Below the pieces are notes generated by a model. It saw nothing but the letters and a program-made list of their open reading frames with translations. It made no database searches and was not told where the DNA came from. The position numbers were made by a program, and so were the translations under genes. From Nocardioides aromaticivorans (GTDB lineage: Bacteria > Actinomycetota > Actinomycetes > Propionibacteriales > Nocardioidaceae): a stretch of 64,000 nt of DNA. The stretch spans positions 4,475,001 to 4,539,000 of the forward strand of contig NZ_JACBZM010000001.1 in NCBI RefSeq assembly GCF_013408525.1. The letters are read 5' to 3'. Positions 40,432 to 50,856 of this stretch are shown one piece after another (the first letter of the stretch is position 1; each line of letters begins with the position of its first letter).

Positions 40432-41411
40432 GCGCCTTCGCCAGCGCCCAGGCGCCGCGGGACGTGGTGATGGTCCGCCCGCACCGCTTCGCGCCCAACC
40501 CGGAGACGATCGCCGACAACCTCTTCCAGCCGCGCACGCCGGTGACGCCGACGGCCGCGCTGGCGGAGGCGGCGTACCGGGAGGTGACCGCGATGGTCGA
40601 CACCCTCACCGGGGCGGGGATCCGCGTGCACCTCTTCGAGGACGAGGAGGCCGGCCGGCCGGACAGCGTGTTCCCGAACAACTGGTTCACCACGCACCCC
40701 GACGGCCGGGTCGCGCTCTACCCGATGTACTCGCCCAACCGGCGCACCGAGCGCCGCCGGGACGTGATCGACGCGCTCCGCAGCACCTTCCGGATCACCG
40801 GCGTGCACGACTACTCCGTGCTCGAGGACGAGGAGCTCTACCTCGAGGGCACGGGGTCGATGGTCCTCGACCACGACCACCGGGTGGCGTACGTCGCCCG
40901 CTCGTTCCGCTCCCACGACCGGGCCGTCGCGATGGTCTGCCAGGACCTCGGCTACCGCCCGGTCGTCTTCACGACCGTCGACGGGCGCGGCGCACCGATC
41001 TACCACACCAACGTGATGATGGCGGTCGGGCCGAAGGTCGCCCTGGTGGCGCTCGACTCCATCCCGGACGCGGGGGAGCGGCACGCCGTCGCCGCCAGCC
41101 TCGCCACCACGGGCCACACCGTCGTCGAGCTCGCCAGCGGCCAGCTCGACGAGTTCGCGGGCAACACCATCGAGCTCACCGGTGCCGACGGTCCGGTGCT
41201 GGTGCTGTCGTCGCGTGCGCTCGCCAGCCTGACCGAGCAGCAGGTCGAGGTGATCACCGCCCACACGCGGCTGCTGCCCATCGACGTACCGACGATCGAG
41301 CTGGCCGGGGGCTCGGTCCGCTGCATGATCGCGGGCATCCACCTGGCGCCGCGGCAGGCCCCGCCCGGGGCCCCGCGGCAGGCAGCGCGACCGGTTCCTC
41401 AGCCCGCCTGA
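40428..41411 (+). CDS. ctlX: citrulline ureidase-type hydrolase (CtlX family)
   Basis: 327 residues, amidinotransferase fold. DSVFPNNWFTTHPDGRVALY is the CtlX hallmark. LYLEGTGSMVLDH carries the Glu/Gly loop, a His lies in IYHTNVMM, and the Cys nucleophile is in GGSVRCMIAGIHL. The family hydrolyses citrulline to ornithine, CO2 and ammonia, so it links the ddaH product to ocd. A Pro/Ala/Arg-rich tail of about 20 residues is extra. The end overlaps the convergent hutD gene by 13 nt. Confidence 0.88.
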   Translation: MSAFASAQAPRDVVMVRPHRFAPNPETIADNLFQPRTPVTPTAALAEAAYREVTAMVDTLTGAGIRVHLFEDEEAGRPDSVFPNNWFTTHPDGRVALYPMYSPNRRTERRRDVIDALRSTFRITGVHDYSVLEDEELYLEGTGSMVLDHDHRVAYVARSFRSHDRAVAMVCQDLGYRPVVFTTVDGRGAPIYHTNVMMAVGPKVALVALDSIPDAGERHAVAASLATTGHTVVELASGQLDEFAGNTIELTGADGPVLVLSSRALASLTEQQVEVITAHTRLLPIDVPTIELAGGSVRCMIAGIHLAPRQAPPGAPRQAARPVPQPA

Positions 41412-41947
41412 GCGATCCGGACCAGCGCCACCCGGCCGGCACCGTCGAGCCTGGTGGCGTCCGCGCCGGTCACGACCGCGACGTCGCCGGTCCCCAGGCG
41501 CTCGCCGCCGACGGAGCAGGAGCCGTCGAGCACCACGACGACCACGCTCTCCGTCCCCGGTACGACGTCCGCCGTTCCGTCGAGGTGGAGCACCTCGATC
41601 GTTCCGGTCGTCGTACCGCGGCGGGTCATCAGGTTGAGGTCGCGCGTGGGCCGCTCGACCGTGCACGACACCACCAGCCCTCCGTCGAACGCGAAGGGCA
41701 CGTCGCGCTCCAGCGGGTGGACGCCGTCGGGCAGGTGGAGCGCCATGCCCTCGCCCTCGACCAGCACGATCGTCCGGTCGACGCCTGGGAATAGCGAGAA
41801 GGCGCCGCTCTGCGTCACGTCGGCGAGGCTCACCCGCCACGCGAAGTCGTCGGACGAGCCGCTCATGGCGAGCTCGGTGGTCAGTCCCTGGCCGTTGCGC
41901 CAGGGGATGCGGGGCAGGTCCGCGGCGCGGGTGATCGTGGTGGTCAT
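41399..41947 (-). CDS. hutD: HutD/Ves family protein
   Basis: 182 residues, bicupin of the HutD/Ves family. Signatures are the N-terminal LPRIPWRNGQGLTTELAM, FAWRVSLADVTQSGAFSLFP and DRTIVLVEGEGM. HutD is linked to histidine utilisation in other bacteria, probably as a ligand-binding governor; no hut genes are seen here. It is last in a tdh-kbl-hutD gene string. An upstream in-frame GTG at 41962 is possible. Confidence 0.82.
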   Translation of the reverse strand: MTTTITRAADLPRIPWRNGQGLTTELAMSGSSDDFAWRVSLADVTQSGAFSLFPGVDRTIVLVEGEGMALHLPDGVHPLERDVPFAFDGGLVVSCTVERPTRDLNLMTRRGTTTGTIEVLHLDGTADVVPGTESVVVVVLDGSCSVGGERLGTGDVAVVTGADATRLDGAGRVALVRIAQAG

Positions 41948-41991
41948 CGTCGTCCAGTCCACCGGATGCGAGCCAGGTGCGGAAGGCTGCC

Positions 41992-43199
<1,208 letters not shown>

Positions 43200-43200
<1 letters not shown>

Positions 43201-44234
43201 CACGCGACCGCCGTCCAGTCCATGACCACCTTGCCGCCGTGCCCGGTCGCGGCGGCGGCGAAGGCGGCCTCCCAGTCCGCGGCCGGGAAACGGTCGGTGA
43301 TGACGGGCGTGATGTCCAGGCCGGAGCTCAGCAGCGAGCTCATCGCGTACCAGGTCTCGTACATCTCGCGACCGTAGATGCCGCGGATCGTGATCATGTG
43401 GCTGACCACGCGGGCCCAGTCGACCTGGACCGGCGCGCTCGGCAGCCCGAGCACCGCGATCCGTCCGCCGTGGTTGAGGTTGGCGATGATCTCGGGCAGG
43501 GCGCTCGGGGCGCCCGACATCTCGAGCGCCACGTCGAAGCCCTCGCTCATCCCCAGCAGTGCCTGGGCGTCCGCGACCGATCCGGTCGTCACGTCGACCG
43601 TGAGGTCGGCGCCGAGCGCACGGGCGAGCTCCAGCCGGTCCGGGCTGACGTCGGTGACCACGACGTGGCGCGCGCCGACCCTGCGGGCGACGGCCGCGGC
43701 CATCAGGCCGATCGGACCGGCGCCGGTGATCAGCACGTCCTCGCCGACGAGGGGGAAGGCCAGCGCCGTGTGGACGGCGTTCCCGAGCGGGTCGAAGACT
43801 GCGGCGACGTCCGGGTCCGCCTCGTCTCGGTGCACCCACACGTTCGCGGCGGGGAGGACGACGTACTCGGCGAAGGCGCCGTCGCGGTCGACGCCCAGGC
43901 TGGAGGTGCGGATGCAGAGGTGCCGGCGTCCCGCGCGACAGCTGCGGCACGAGCCGCACACGAGGTGACCCTCGCCGGAGACCAGGTCGTCCACACGCAC
44001 GTCGGCGACGCCGGGGCCGACGTCGACGACGGTGCCGCAGAACTCGTGGCCGGGGATCAGCGGCGGCGCGATCGCGCCCCGCGCCCAGCCGTCCCACCGG
44101 TAGATGTGGAGGTCGGTGCCGCAGATGCCGGTCCGCAGCACCCGGATCTTGACCTCCCCGGGTCCGGCGACGGGCTCCGGGCGCTCGACCAGCTGGAAGC
44201 CGGGGCCGGTGCGGGACTTGAACAGGGCTCGCAT
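43200..44234 (-). CDS. tdh: L-threonine 3-dehydrogenase
   Basis: 344 residues, zinc-dependent medium-chain dehydrogenase. The catalytic zinc site is in [16 protein letters not shown] and [12 protein letters not shown]. The structural zinc cysteines are in [17 protein letters not shown], and the NAD Rossmann motif is [15 protein letters not shown]. It oxidises threonine to 2-amino-3-oxobutyrate for Kbl. The ATG at 44234 gives the family N terminus [15 protein letters not shown]; longer starts would add arginine-rich noise. It is divergent from the serine hydrolase gene. Confidence 0.94.
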
Positions 44235-44391
44235 GGGCCCAAGGCTCCAGCGACGGGGGCTCGGCCGGCTTGGCCGACTCCACGAAACCGGCGCGACGCA
44301 GTGGTGGAGATCGACGAAGGGACGACGGTCCGAGCGCACCTATGCTCGTCCGCACCCCGGCCGGCCGGCCGGGGCCGAAGGGGAGGTGGGC

Positions 44392-45768
44392 GTGGCGTCA
44401 CTCAACGCGATCGACGGCTGGCTGCGGGAGGAGCTGCCCGGCCTGCTGACCCGGTACGGCGTCGTGGGTGCCTCCGTCGCCGTGTCGCGGGGGGAGGAGG
44501 TCGCCGAGCAGGCGGCGGGTCTCCTGAGCACCGCGACCGGGGTGCCGGCGACCACCGACTCCGTCTTCCAGATCGGCTCCGTTACCAAGGTCCTCACCGC
44601 CACGCTCGTGCTCCAGCTGGTGGCGGAGGGTGCGGTGGACTTGGACCGGCCGGTGCGGACCTGGCTGCCCGAGCTGTCGCTCGGCGATGCGGAGGCAGCG
44701 GACCGGATCACCGTGCGCCAGCTGCTGAGCCACACCTCCGGCTTCGAGGGCGACGTCTTCACCGACACCGGCAAGGGCGACGACTGCATCGAGAAGTACG
44801 TCGGCGAGCTCGCCGAGGTGCCCCAGCTGTTCCCGCCGGGCGCGATGTTCTCCTACAACAACGCAGGCTTCTGCCTGCTCGGCCGGCTGGTCGAGGTGGT
44901 CCGTGACCGTCCCTACGACGACTGCCTGCGCGACCACCTGCTGAGGCCGCTCGGCGCCACCCACACGGCGTGCGATCCCTACGAGGCGGTGCTGCACCGG
45001 GTGGCGGTCGGCCACGTCGCCACCGACGCGGGCCTGGCTCCGACGACGACCTGGGCGCTGGCGCGGTCCAACGCGCCGGCGGGCTCGATGCTGGCCATGA
45101 GCGCAGGCGACCTCGACCGCTTCGCCCGGATGCACCTCGCCGGCGGTCGCGGCATCCTCGACACCGAGCAGGTGCGGTCGATGCAGGAGGCCCAGGTCGA
45201 CCTGCCGGACATCGGCCAGGGCCGTGCGTGGGGCCTGGGGTGGGAGCTCTTCGACGTCCCCGGCGCCGTCGTCGTCGGCCACGACGGCAACACGATCGGC
45301 CAGTCGGCGTTCCTGCGCCTGCTGCCCGACCACGACCTCGCCGTCACGCTGCTCACCAACGGCGGGCCCGCCAAGCCGCTGTGGCGTGCGGTCGCCGGCC
45401 ACGTGGTCCGGGAGCTGGCGGGCATCGAGCTGCCTGCCCCGCCGGCCCCGGCCGACCCGCCGGTCCCGCTCCCCGAGGCCAGCCGGTACGTCGGCCGCTA
45501 CACCTCGATCGTCGGCGAGACCGTCGTGAGCGCGGACGCCGCGGGCCGGCTGTGGCTGGACCGGACGCCGCTCGGCGTGCTCGCGGAGATCGACGAGCCG
45601 TCGTACCGGACGGAGCTGGTGGGCTGGCGGGGTGACACGCTGTGGCCCGTCGAGCCGGAGGGCGGCACCCACCAGCCGGTGGCCTTCCTGGGCGACGACG
45701 GCGCCGGCCGGGCGGCGTACCTGCACACCGGACGAGCGGACCGGAGGGCCGATGACGGACGCAGCTGA
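44392..45768 (+). CDS. serine hydrolase, beta-lactamase/D-peptidase (S12) family
   Basis: 458 residues. The catalytic SVTK tetrad is at about 63-66, YNN in [13 protein letters not shown] is the second motif, and a [12 protein letters not shown] strand replaces the KTG. A C-terminal lipocalin-like domain ([20 protein letters not shown] onward) is as in D-aminopeptidase/esterase-type S12 proteins. No signal peptide is visible, so it acts in the cytosol. Start GTG has GGGGAGG 5 nt upstream; a TATGCT -10 lies at 44341-44346. It overlaps the dipeptidase gene by 17 nt, implying a joint role in peptide cleavage, possibly of D-residue peptides. Confidence 0.85.
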   Translation: MASLNAIDGWLREELPGLLTRYGVVGASVAVSRGEEVAEQAAGLLSTATGVPATTDSVFQIGSVTKVLTATLVLQLVAEGAVDLDRPVRTWLPELSLGDAEAADRITVRQLLSHTSGFEGDVFTDTGKGDDCIEKYVGELAEVPQLFPPGAMFSYNNAGFCLLGRLVEVVRDRPYDDCLRDHLLRPLGATHTACDPYEAVLHRVAVGHVATDAGLAPTTTWALARSNAPAGSMLAMSAGDLDRFARMHLAGGRGILDTEQVRSMQEAQVDLPDIGQGRAWGLGWELFDVPGAVVVGHDGNTIGQSAFLRLLPDHDLAVTLLTNGGPAKPLWRAVAGHVVRELAGIELPAPPAPADPPVPLPEASRYVGRYTSIVGETVVSADAAGRLWLDRTPLGVLAEIDEPSYRTELVGWRGDTLWPVEPEGGTHQPVAFLGDDGAGRAAYLHTGRADRRADDGRS

Positions 45769-46789
45769 GCTCCACCACCGCGCGGTGGTGGCCGACACCC
45801 ACAACGACCTGCTGTGCGCGGTCGTGGCCCGGCCGGTGGACCGCTGGGCGTCGTACTTCCGGGAGAACTGGCTGCCGCAGCTGCGCGCCGGCGGCGTGGA
45901 CATCCAGACGCTGCCGGTCTTCGTCGAGGACGCCTACCGCCCGGAGGGTGCGCTGCGTCGCACGCTGCGGATGGTGGAGGCCGCGCACCGCGTGGCCGAG
46001 GGGTGCCCAGCGGACACGCTGCTGTGCCGTGACGGCACCGACCTGGACGCCGCGCTCGAGTCCGGGCGGATCGCGCTGGTGCTGGCGCTCGAGAGCGCCC
46101 CCGGGGTGGGGGAGGACGTCGAGCTGCTGGGCACGCTGTTCCGGCTCGGCGTCCGCGTCGCGTCGTTGGCCCACTTCGGGCGCACGGCGCTCGCCGACGG
46201 GAGCGGGGAGGACGGGACCGGCAGCCGCCTGACCCGAGCCGGTGTCGCGGCGCTCGCGGAGATGGAGCGGCTCGGCATGCTGTTCGACATCAGCCACCTG
46301 GGCGCCACCGGCGTCGACCACGTCCTCGAGCTGGCGACCCGACCCGTGATCGCCACGCACTCCTCGGCGCGCGCGTTGCGCGACCACCACCGCAACCTCA
46401 CCGACGAGCAGATCCGCGGGGTGGCCGCCGGCGGAGGCGTGGTGTGCGTCAACTTCTTCGCACCCTTCTTGCACCCCACCGACCACACCGTCGACCGACT
46501 GGTCGACCACATCGAGCACATCACCTCGGTGGCCGGGGTGGCCCACGTCGGACTGGGCCCGGACTTCCTCAAGGAGGTGCTGGCCGACACCACTCCGCCC
46601 TGCTGCGAGGGCGCCGTGGTGGAGGGCGTGCCCTCGGACGTCTACCTCCCCGGCCTCGAGGGACCCGCCGGACTGCCGCTCGTCACCTCGGCGCTGCTGC
46701 GCCGCGGGTGGGCGGAGGAGGACGTGCTGGCGGTGCTCGGCGGCAACGTCCGGCGCCTGTACGTCGAGCACCTGGGTCTCCCCGCATGA
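45752..46789 (+). CDS. membrane dipeptidase-type (M19) zinc dipeptidase
   Basis: 345 residues. Metal ligands of the M19 family are visible: H17 and D19 in DTHNDLL, the bridging Glu in LALESAPG, His in FDISHLG and VIATHSSARAL, and Asp in VGLGPDF. The family (renal dipeptidase) hydrolyses dipeptides and tolerates D residues at the C-terminal position. No signal peptide or lipid anchor, so it is cytosolic and suited to imported dipeptides. It lies between the S12 hydrolase (overlap) and the ABC importer. Confidence 0.92.
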   Translation: MTDAAELHHRAVVADTHNDLLCAVVARPVDRWASYFRENWLPQLRAGGVDIQTLPVFVEDAYRPEGALRRTLRMVEAAHRVAEGCPADTLLCRDGTDLDAALESGRIALVLALESAPGVGEDVELLGTLFRLGVRVASLAHFGRTALADGSGEDGTGSRLTRAGVAALAEMERLGMLFDISHLGATGVDHVLELATRPVIATHSSARALRDHHRNLTDEQIRGVAAGGGVVCVNFFAPFLHPTDHTVDRLVDHIEHITSVAGVAHVGLGPDFLKEVLADTTPPCCEGAVVEGVPSDVYLPGLEGPAGLPLVTSALLRRGWAEEDVLAVLGGNVRRLYVEHLGLPA

Positions 46790-46877
46790 GCGGGTTCGTC
46801 GGAGCGGACGAAGGCACACCCTCACTTCGGGATCGCCGTACCAACATCCGGGGTGACCTGCATCGCACCATCGTCCT

Positions 46878-48926
46878 GTGGCAGTCGAGAGCACAGTCGT
46901 GAACGACCTCGTGCGAGGTCCCGGACCTGGTGCGGAGCGGGTCCTCAGCATCCGTGACCTGTCGGTCGAGATCCGGCGCGGCGAGCGCGTCGTCCGGCCG
47001 GTCACCGGGGTCAGCCTCGACCTGCACCGCGGCGAGACCCTGGGCATCGTCGGGGAGACCGGCTCCGGCAAGTCGATGACCGGGCTCGCGGTGATGGGCA
47101 TGCTCCCGTCCGGTGGCCGAGTGACCGACGGCTCGATCATGCTCGGCGGCACCGAGCTCGTCGGGCTGGCCGCGCGGCAGTACCGCGGCCTGCGCGGCAA
47201 CGAGGTCGCCATGGTCTTCCAGGACTCGCTGACCTCGCTGAACCCGACCCGGCGGATCGGCGACCAGGTCGCCGAGCCCGTCCGGCTGCACCGGGGGCTG
47301 TCCCGGCGCGCCGCGCGCGAGCGCGCTGCCGAGGTGCTCGCGATGGTCGGCCTGCCGCGCCCCCGCGAGCGCATGGAGGACCATCCCCACCAGCTCTCCG
47401 GCGGCCAGCGCCAGCGGGTGATGATCGCGATGGCGCTCGCGTGCGAGCCCAAGGTGGTGATCGCCGACGAGCCCACGACGGCCCTCGACGTGACCATCCA
47501 GGCCGAGATCCTCGACCTGCTCGACGACCTGCGCTCGCGCCTCGGGATGGCGATGGTCCTGATCACCCACGACATGGGCGTGATCGCCCGGCACGCGGAC
47601 CGCGTCGGCGTCATGTACGCCGGCCGGCTGGCCGAGACCGGACCGACGCGTGCGCTCTTCGACCGCACCCGGCACCGCTACACCCAGGCACTGCTCGCCT
47701 CGATCCCGTCGCTGGACCACGACCGCGGCGAGGAGCTCTACAGCATCGGCGGTGCGCCGCCGGACCTGGCCGCGCCGCTGCCCGGCTGCGGGTTCGCGCC
47801 CCGGTGCGCTGCTGCCACGGACCGGTGCCGCACCGAGCAGCCGCCCCTGACCACGGAGCGGGCCCACGCCTTCGCGTGCTGGCACCCCGCCTCCGGACCG
47901 GTCGAGCGGACGCCCGTCCGGCTGGCCGAGCCCCCGACGTCTCCTGCGGTCACGGACAGCGGCCCCCGCCTGCAGGTCGTCGACCTGCACCGGGAGTACC
48001 GGGCCGCCAGCAGTGGCTGGTTCGGCGGGCGTCGTACGGTCAAGGCGGTCTCGGGCGTCAGCTTCGAGGTCGCCGCCGGCGAGACCCTCGGACTGGTCGG
48101 GGAGTCCGGCTGCGGCAAGTCGACCCTCGGGCGGATGCTGGTCGCGCTGGACAGCCCGACCTCGGGCGACGTCGTCTTCGAGGGGACGGCGGTCTCCGGC
48201 GGCCGGCTCGGCGATCGGCGCTCCCGGCTCCAGATGATGTTCCAGGACTCGAGCGCCGCCCTCGACCCGCGGATGAGGATCGGCGCGATCCTGCGCGAGC
48301 CCTTCGCGATCCACGGCATCGGCAGCCGCGCCGACCGCACCGCGCGGGCCCGGGACCTGCTCGCCGACGTCGGTCTGCCGGCCGCGGTCCTCGAGCGGTT
48401 CCCGCACGAGCTGTCCGGCGGCCAGCGCCAGCGGGTCGGCCTGGCGCGCGCGCTCGCGCTCGACCCGGAGGTCCTCGTCGCCGACGAGCCGGTCAGCGCA
48501 CTCGACGTCTCCATCCGCTCCCAGGTGCTCAACCTGATGCGCCGGATCCAGCGCGAGCGCGGCCTGAGCAGCGTGGTCATCTCCCACGACCTCGCCGTCG
48601 TGCGCTATCTCGCCGACCGGGTCGGCGTGATGTACCTCGGCAAGCTCGTCGAGATCGGCTCCGCCGAGGAGGTGTACGCCGCACCACGGCATCCCTACAC
48701 GGCAGGCCTCCTGGCCGCCGTACCGGGTGTGGGGGCGCGGCGCACCCGCATCCACGGTGAGCTGCCCAGCCCGATCGACCCGCCCAGCGGTTGCCGGTTC
48801 CGGACCCGCTGCCCGCTGGCCACCGAGAAGTGCGCCGAGCTGGAGCCGGCGCTCGAGGCGGTCGCGGCCACGCACCAGGTCGCCTGCCACCACCCGTTGC
48901 ACGCCGACTCGGAAGGAGCCGCCTGA
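46878..48926 (+). CDS. dipeptide ABC transporter, fused DppD-DppF ATPases
   Basis: 682 residues, two complete ABC ATPase units in one chain. Unit 1 has Walker A GETGSGKS, signature LSGGQRQRV, Walker B VVIADEPTTALD; unit 2 has GESGCGKS, LSGGQRQRV, VLVADEPVSALD. Each unit ends in the cysteine-rich oligopeptide-transporter domain (CGFAPRCAAATDRC; CRFRTRCPLATEKC). The GTG at 46878 is used; GTG at 46899 is an alternative. It powers the permeases encoded directly downstream. Confidence 0.95.
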   Translation: MAVESTVVNDLVRGPGPGAERVLSIRDLSVEIRRGERVVRPVTGVSLDLHRGETLGIVGETGSGKSMTGLAVMGMLPSGGRVTDGSIMLGGTELVGLAARQYRGLRGNEVAMVFQDSLTSLNPTRRIGDQVAEPVRLHRGLSRRAARERAAEVLAMVGLPRPRERMEDHPHQLSGGQRQRVMIAMALACEPKVVIADEPTTALDVTIQAEILDLLDDLRSRLGMAMVLITHDMGVIARHADRVGVMYAGRLAETGPTRALFDRTRHRYTQALLASIPSLDHDRGEELYSIGGAPPDLAAPLPGCGFAPRCAAATDRCRTEQPPLTTERAHAFACWHPASGPVERTPVRLAEPPTSPAVTDSGPRLQVVDLHREYRAASSGWFGGRRTVKAVSGVSFEVAAGETLGLVGESGCGKSTLGRMLVALDSPTSGDVVFEGTAVSGGRLGDRRSRLQMMFQDSSAALDPRMRIGAILREPFAIHGIGSRADRTARARDLLADVGLPAAVLERFPHELSGGQRQRVGLARALALDPEVLVADEPVSALDVSIRSQVLNLMRRIQRERGLSSVVISHDLAVVRYLADRVGVMYLGKLVEIGSAEEVYAAPRHPYTAGLLAAVPGVGARRTRIHGELPSPIDPPSGCRFRTRCPLATEKCAELEPALEAVAATHQVACHHPLHADSEGAA

Positions 48927-48927
48927 C

Positions 48928-49878
48928 ATGGCCTGGTACGTCGTCAAGAGGCTCGCCGTCTCCGCCGTGGTCCTGCTGGGGATCTCGGCCGTGGTCTTCT
49001 TCCTCCTCCACCTCGTCTCCGACAGCCCGGGCCGCGTGGTGCTCGGACAGCGCGCCAGCCCGGAGGCGGTGGCGGACTTCAACCACGAGCACGGCTTCGA
49101 CCGGCCCGTTGTCGTGCAGTACGTCAGCTACCTCGGCCAGCTCCTGCACGGTGACCTCGGACGCTCGTACAAGCTGAACCAGGACGTGGGCACCCTGCTG
49201 CAGCAGAACGCCGGCCGCAGCGCGATGCTCTCGCTGGCCGGCCTCGTCGTCGCCCTGCTCGTCGCGATCCCGCTCGGGGTCCTCCAGGCCGTCCGGCGCA
49301 ACAGCGTCGTCGACCGGTGGGCGACGAGCCTGGCCTACGTTCTCTACGCGACGCCGACCTTCCTCCTCGGCCTCGTCCTGATCGCCGTGTTCAGCCAGTC
49401 GCTCGAGCTCTTCCCGGCGGAGGCCTCGCAGTCGCACTCGCCCTGGGTCGTGTTCACCGACCCACGCTCGATGGCGCTCCCGGTCGCCACCATCGCGGTG
49501 ACGAGCATCGCCGTCTTCAGCCAGTACCAGCGATCGTCGGCCCTCGACCAGCTCGGCCAGGACTACATCCGCGTCGCCCGCGCCAAGGGCCTGCCCGAGC
49601 GCCTGGTCGTCACCCGTCACCTGCTCCGCAACGCCTGCCTGCCGGTCATCACGCTGGTGGGCACGATGATCCCGATCCTGCTGGCCGGCAACCTGATCGT
49701 GGAGTCGTTGTTCAACTACCCGGGGCTGGGGCTGTTGTTCCTCAACAGCCTCCAGCGGGAGGACTACCCGGTGCTGCTGGCCTACACCCTGATCGGCGGC
49801 GTGCTGACCGTCGCCGGCAACTTCATCGCCGACATCGCGGTGGCGCTGGCCGACCGCAGGATCGAGCTCGCCGCATGA
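48928..49878 (+). CDS. dipeptide ABC transporter permease DppB
   Basis: 316 residues, six predicted transmembrane helices: one at the N terminus (LAVSAVVLLGISAVVFFLLH) and the rest from about 95 on. The EAA loop for ATPase contact is YIRVARAKGLPERLVVTRHL. Preceded by GGAAGGAG; overlaps dppC by ATGA. Inner membrane; pairs with DppC. Confidence 0.94.
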   Translation: MAWYVVKRLAVSAVVLLGISAVVFFLLHLVSDSPGRVVLGQRASPEAVADFNHEHGFDRPVVVQYVSYLGQLLHGDLGRSYKLNQDVGTLLQQNAGRSAMLSLAGLVVALLVAIPLGVLQAVRRNSVVDRWATSLAYVLYATPTFLLGLVLIAVFSQSLELFPAEASQSHSPWVVFTDPRSMALPVATIAVTSIAVFSQYQRSSALDQLGQDYIRVARAKGLPERLVVTRHLLRNACLPVITLVGTMIPILLAGNLIVESLFNYPGLGLLFLNSLQREDYPVLLAYTLIGGVLTVAGNFIADIAVALADRRIELAA

Positions 49879-50735
49879 CCGCGATCGAGATGCCCGCCAC
49901 GACGCCCGAGCGCCGCCGACCGCGGCTGCGCGACCACCCGCTCGGTGTGGCCGGGCTGGGGCTGCTCCTCGTCGTCGTCGCCTTCTGCTACCTGGGCCCG
50001 CTGGTGTGGCAGACCAACCAGACCGACGTGAGCCTGCTCGACGCAGCGCTCCCGCCGGGGCCGGGCCACCCGCTCGGCACGGACACCAACGGCTTCGACG
50101 TCCTCGGGCGACTGATGGCCGGAGGCCGGGTGTCCCTGCAGATCGGGCTGCTCGCGGCGGTGTTCGCGACCACCCTCGGGACCGTGTACGGCGCCGTGGC
50201 CGGCCTCGCCGGGGGCGTCGTCGACGGCATCCTGATGCGCCTGGTCGACGTGCTGCTCTCGGTGCCCTTCCTCTTCTTCGTGCTCATCCTGTCGGCCCGC
50301 TTCCACGCGAACGCCTGGACGCTGGCGCTGGTGATCGGCGCGTTCTCGTGGCTCGTCTCGGCCCGGCTGGTGCGCGGCGAGGTGCTGACCCTCCGCGTCC
50401 GGGAGTACGTCCTCGCGGCCCGGGTGATGGGAGCCTCGCGTCGTCGCATCATCTTCACGCACCTGATCCCCAACGCGATGGGCGTGATCATCGTCAACAT
50501 CACCTTCCAGGTGGCCGACGCGGTGCTCGTCGTGGCGGCGCTGGGCTTCCTCGGGTTCGGGCTCACCTACCCGACGACGGACTGGGGGAGCCAGCTCGCC
50601 AGCGGCGTCACCTACATCTCCTCGGACTACTGGTGGCTGATCTACCCCGTGGGTGGCTGCATCATCCTCACCGTGCTGGCCCTCAACCTGCTCGCCGACG
50701 CGCTGCGTGACGCGATCGGCCGCAAGGCCGACTGA
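49875..50735 (+). CDS. dipeptide ABC transporter permease DppC
   Basis: 286 residues. The N-terminal OppC_N-type helix (LGVAGLGLLLVVVAFCYLGP) precedes HPLGTDTNGFDVLGRLMAGG, the usual DppC periplasmic segment, then five more helices and the EAA loop EYVLAARVMGASRRRIIFTH. It is coupled to dppB. A 121-bp gap with GC-rich inverted sequences separates it from the binding-protein gene. Confidence 0.94.
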   Translation: MTAIEMPATTPERRRPRLRDHPLGVAGLGLLLVVVAFCYLGPLVWQTNQTDVSLLDAALPPGPGHPLGTDTNGFDVLGRLMAGGRVSLQIGLLAAVFATTLGTVYGAVAGLAGGVVDGILMRLVDVLLSVPFLFFVLILSARFHANAWTLALVIGAFSWLVSARLVRGEVLTLRVREYVLAARVMGASRRRIIFTHLIPNAMGVIIVNITFQVADAVLVVAALGFLGFGLTYPTTDWGSQLASGVTYISSDYWWLIYPVGGCIILTVLALNLLADALRDAIGRKAD

Positions 50736-50856
50736 GCCGACGACCCCTGTCCGCCCGTACCGACCGGCCGCCGGCGAATCGTCGTACCGGACGAACCGGC
50801 ACCGGACCACCTGCTGGATCGTCGGAGCACCACCCACCACCTCACCAGGAGCCGTC

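Noticed and set aside
44392..45768. S12 hydrolase as an antibiotic-resistance beta-lactamase
   Set aside because: The SxxK and YxN motifs are shared by peptidases and esterases; a C-terminal lipocalin-like domain, no signal peptide and peptide-uptake context favour a cytosolic peptidase or esterase.
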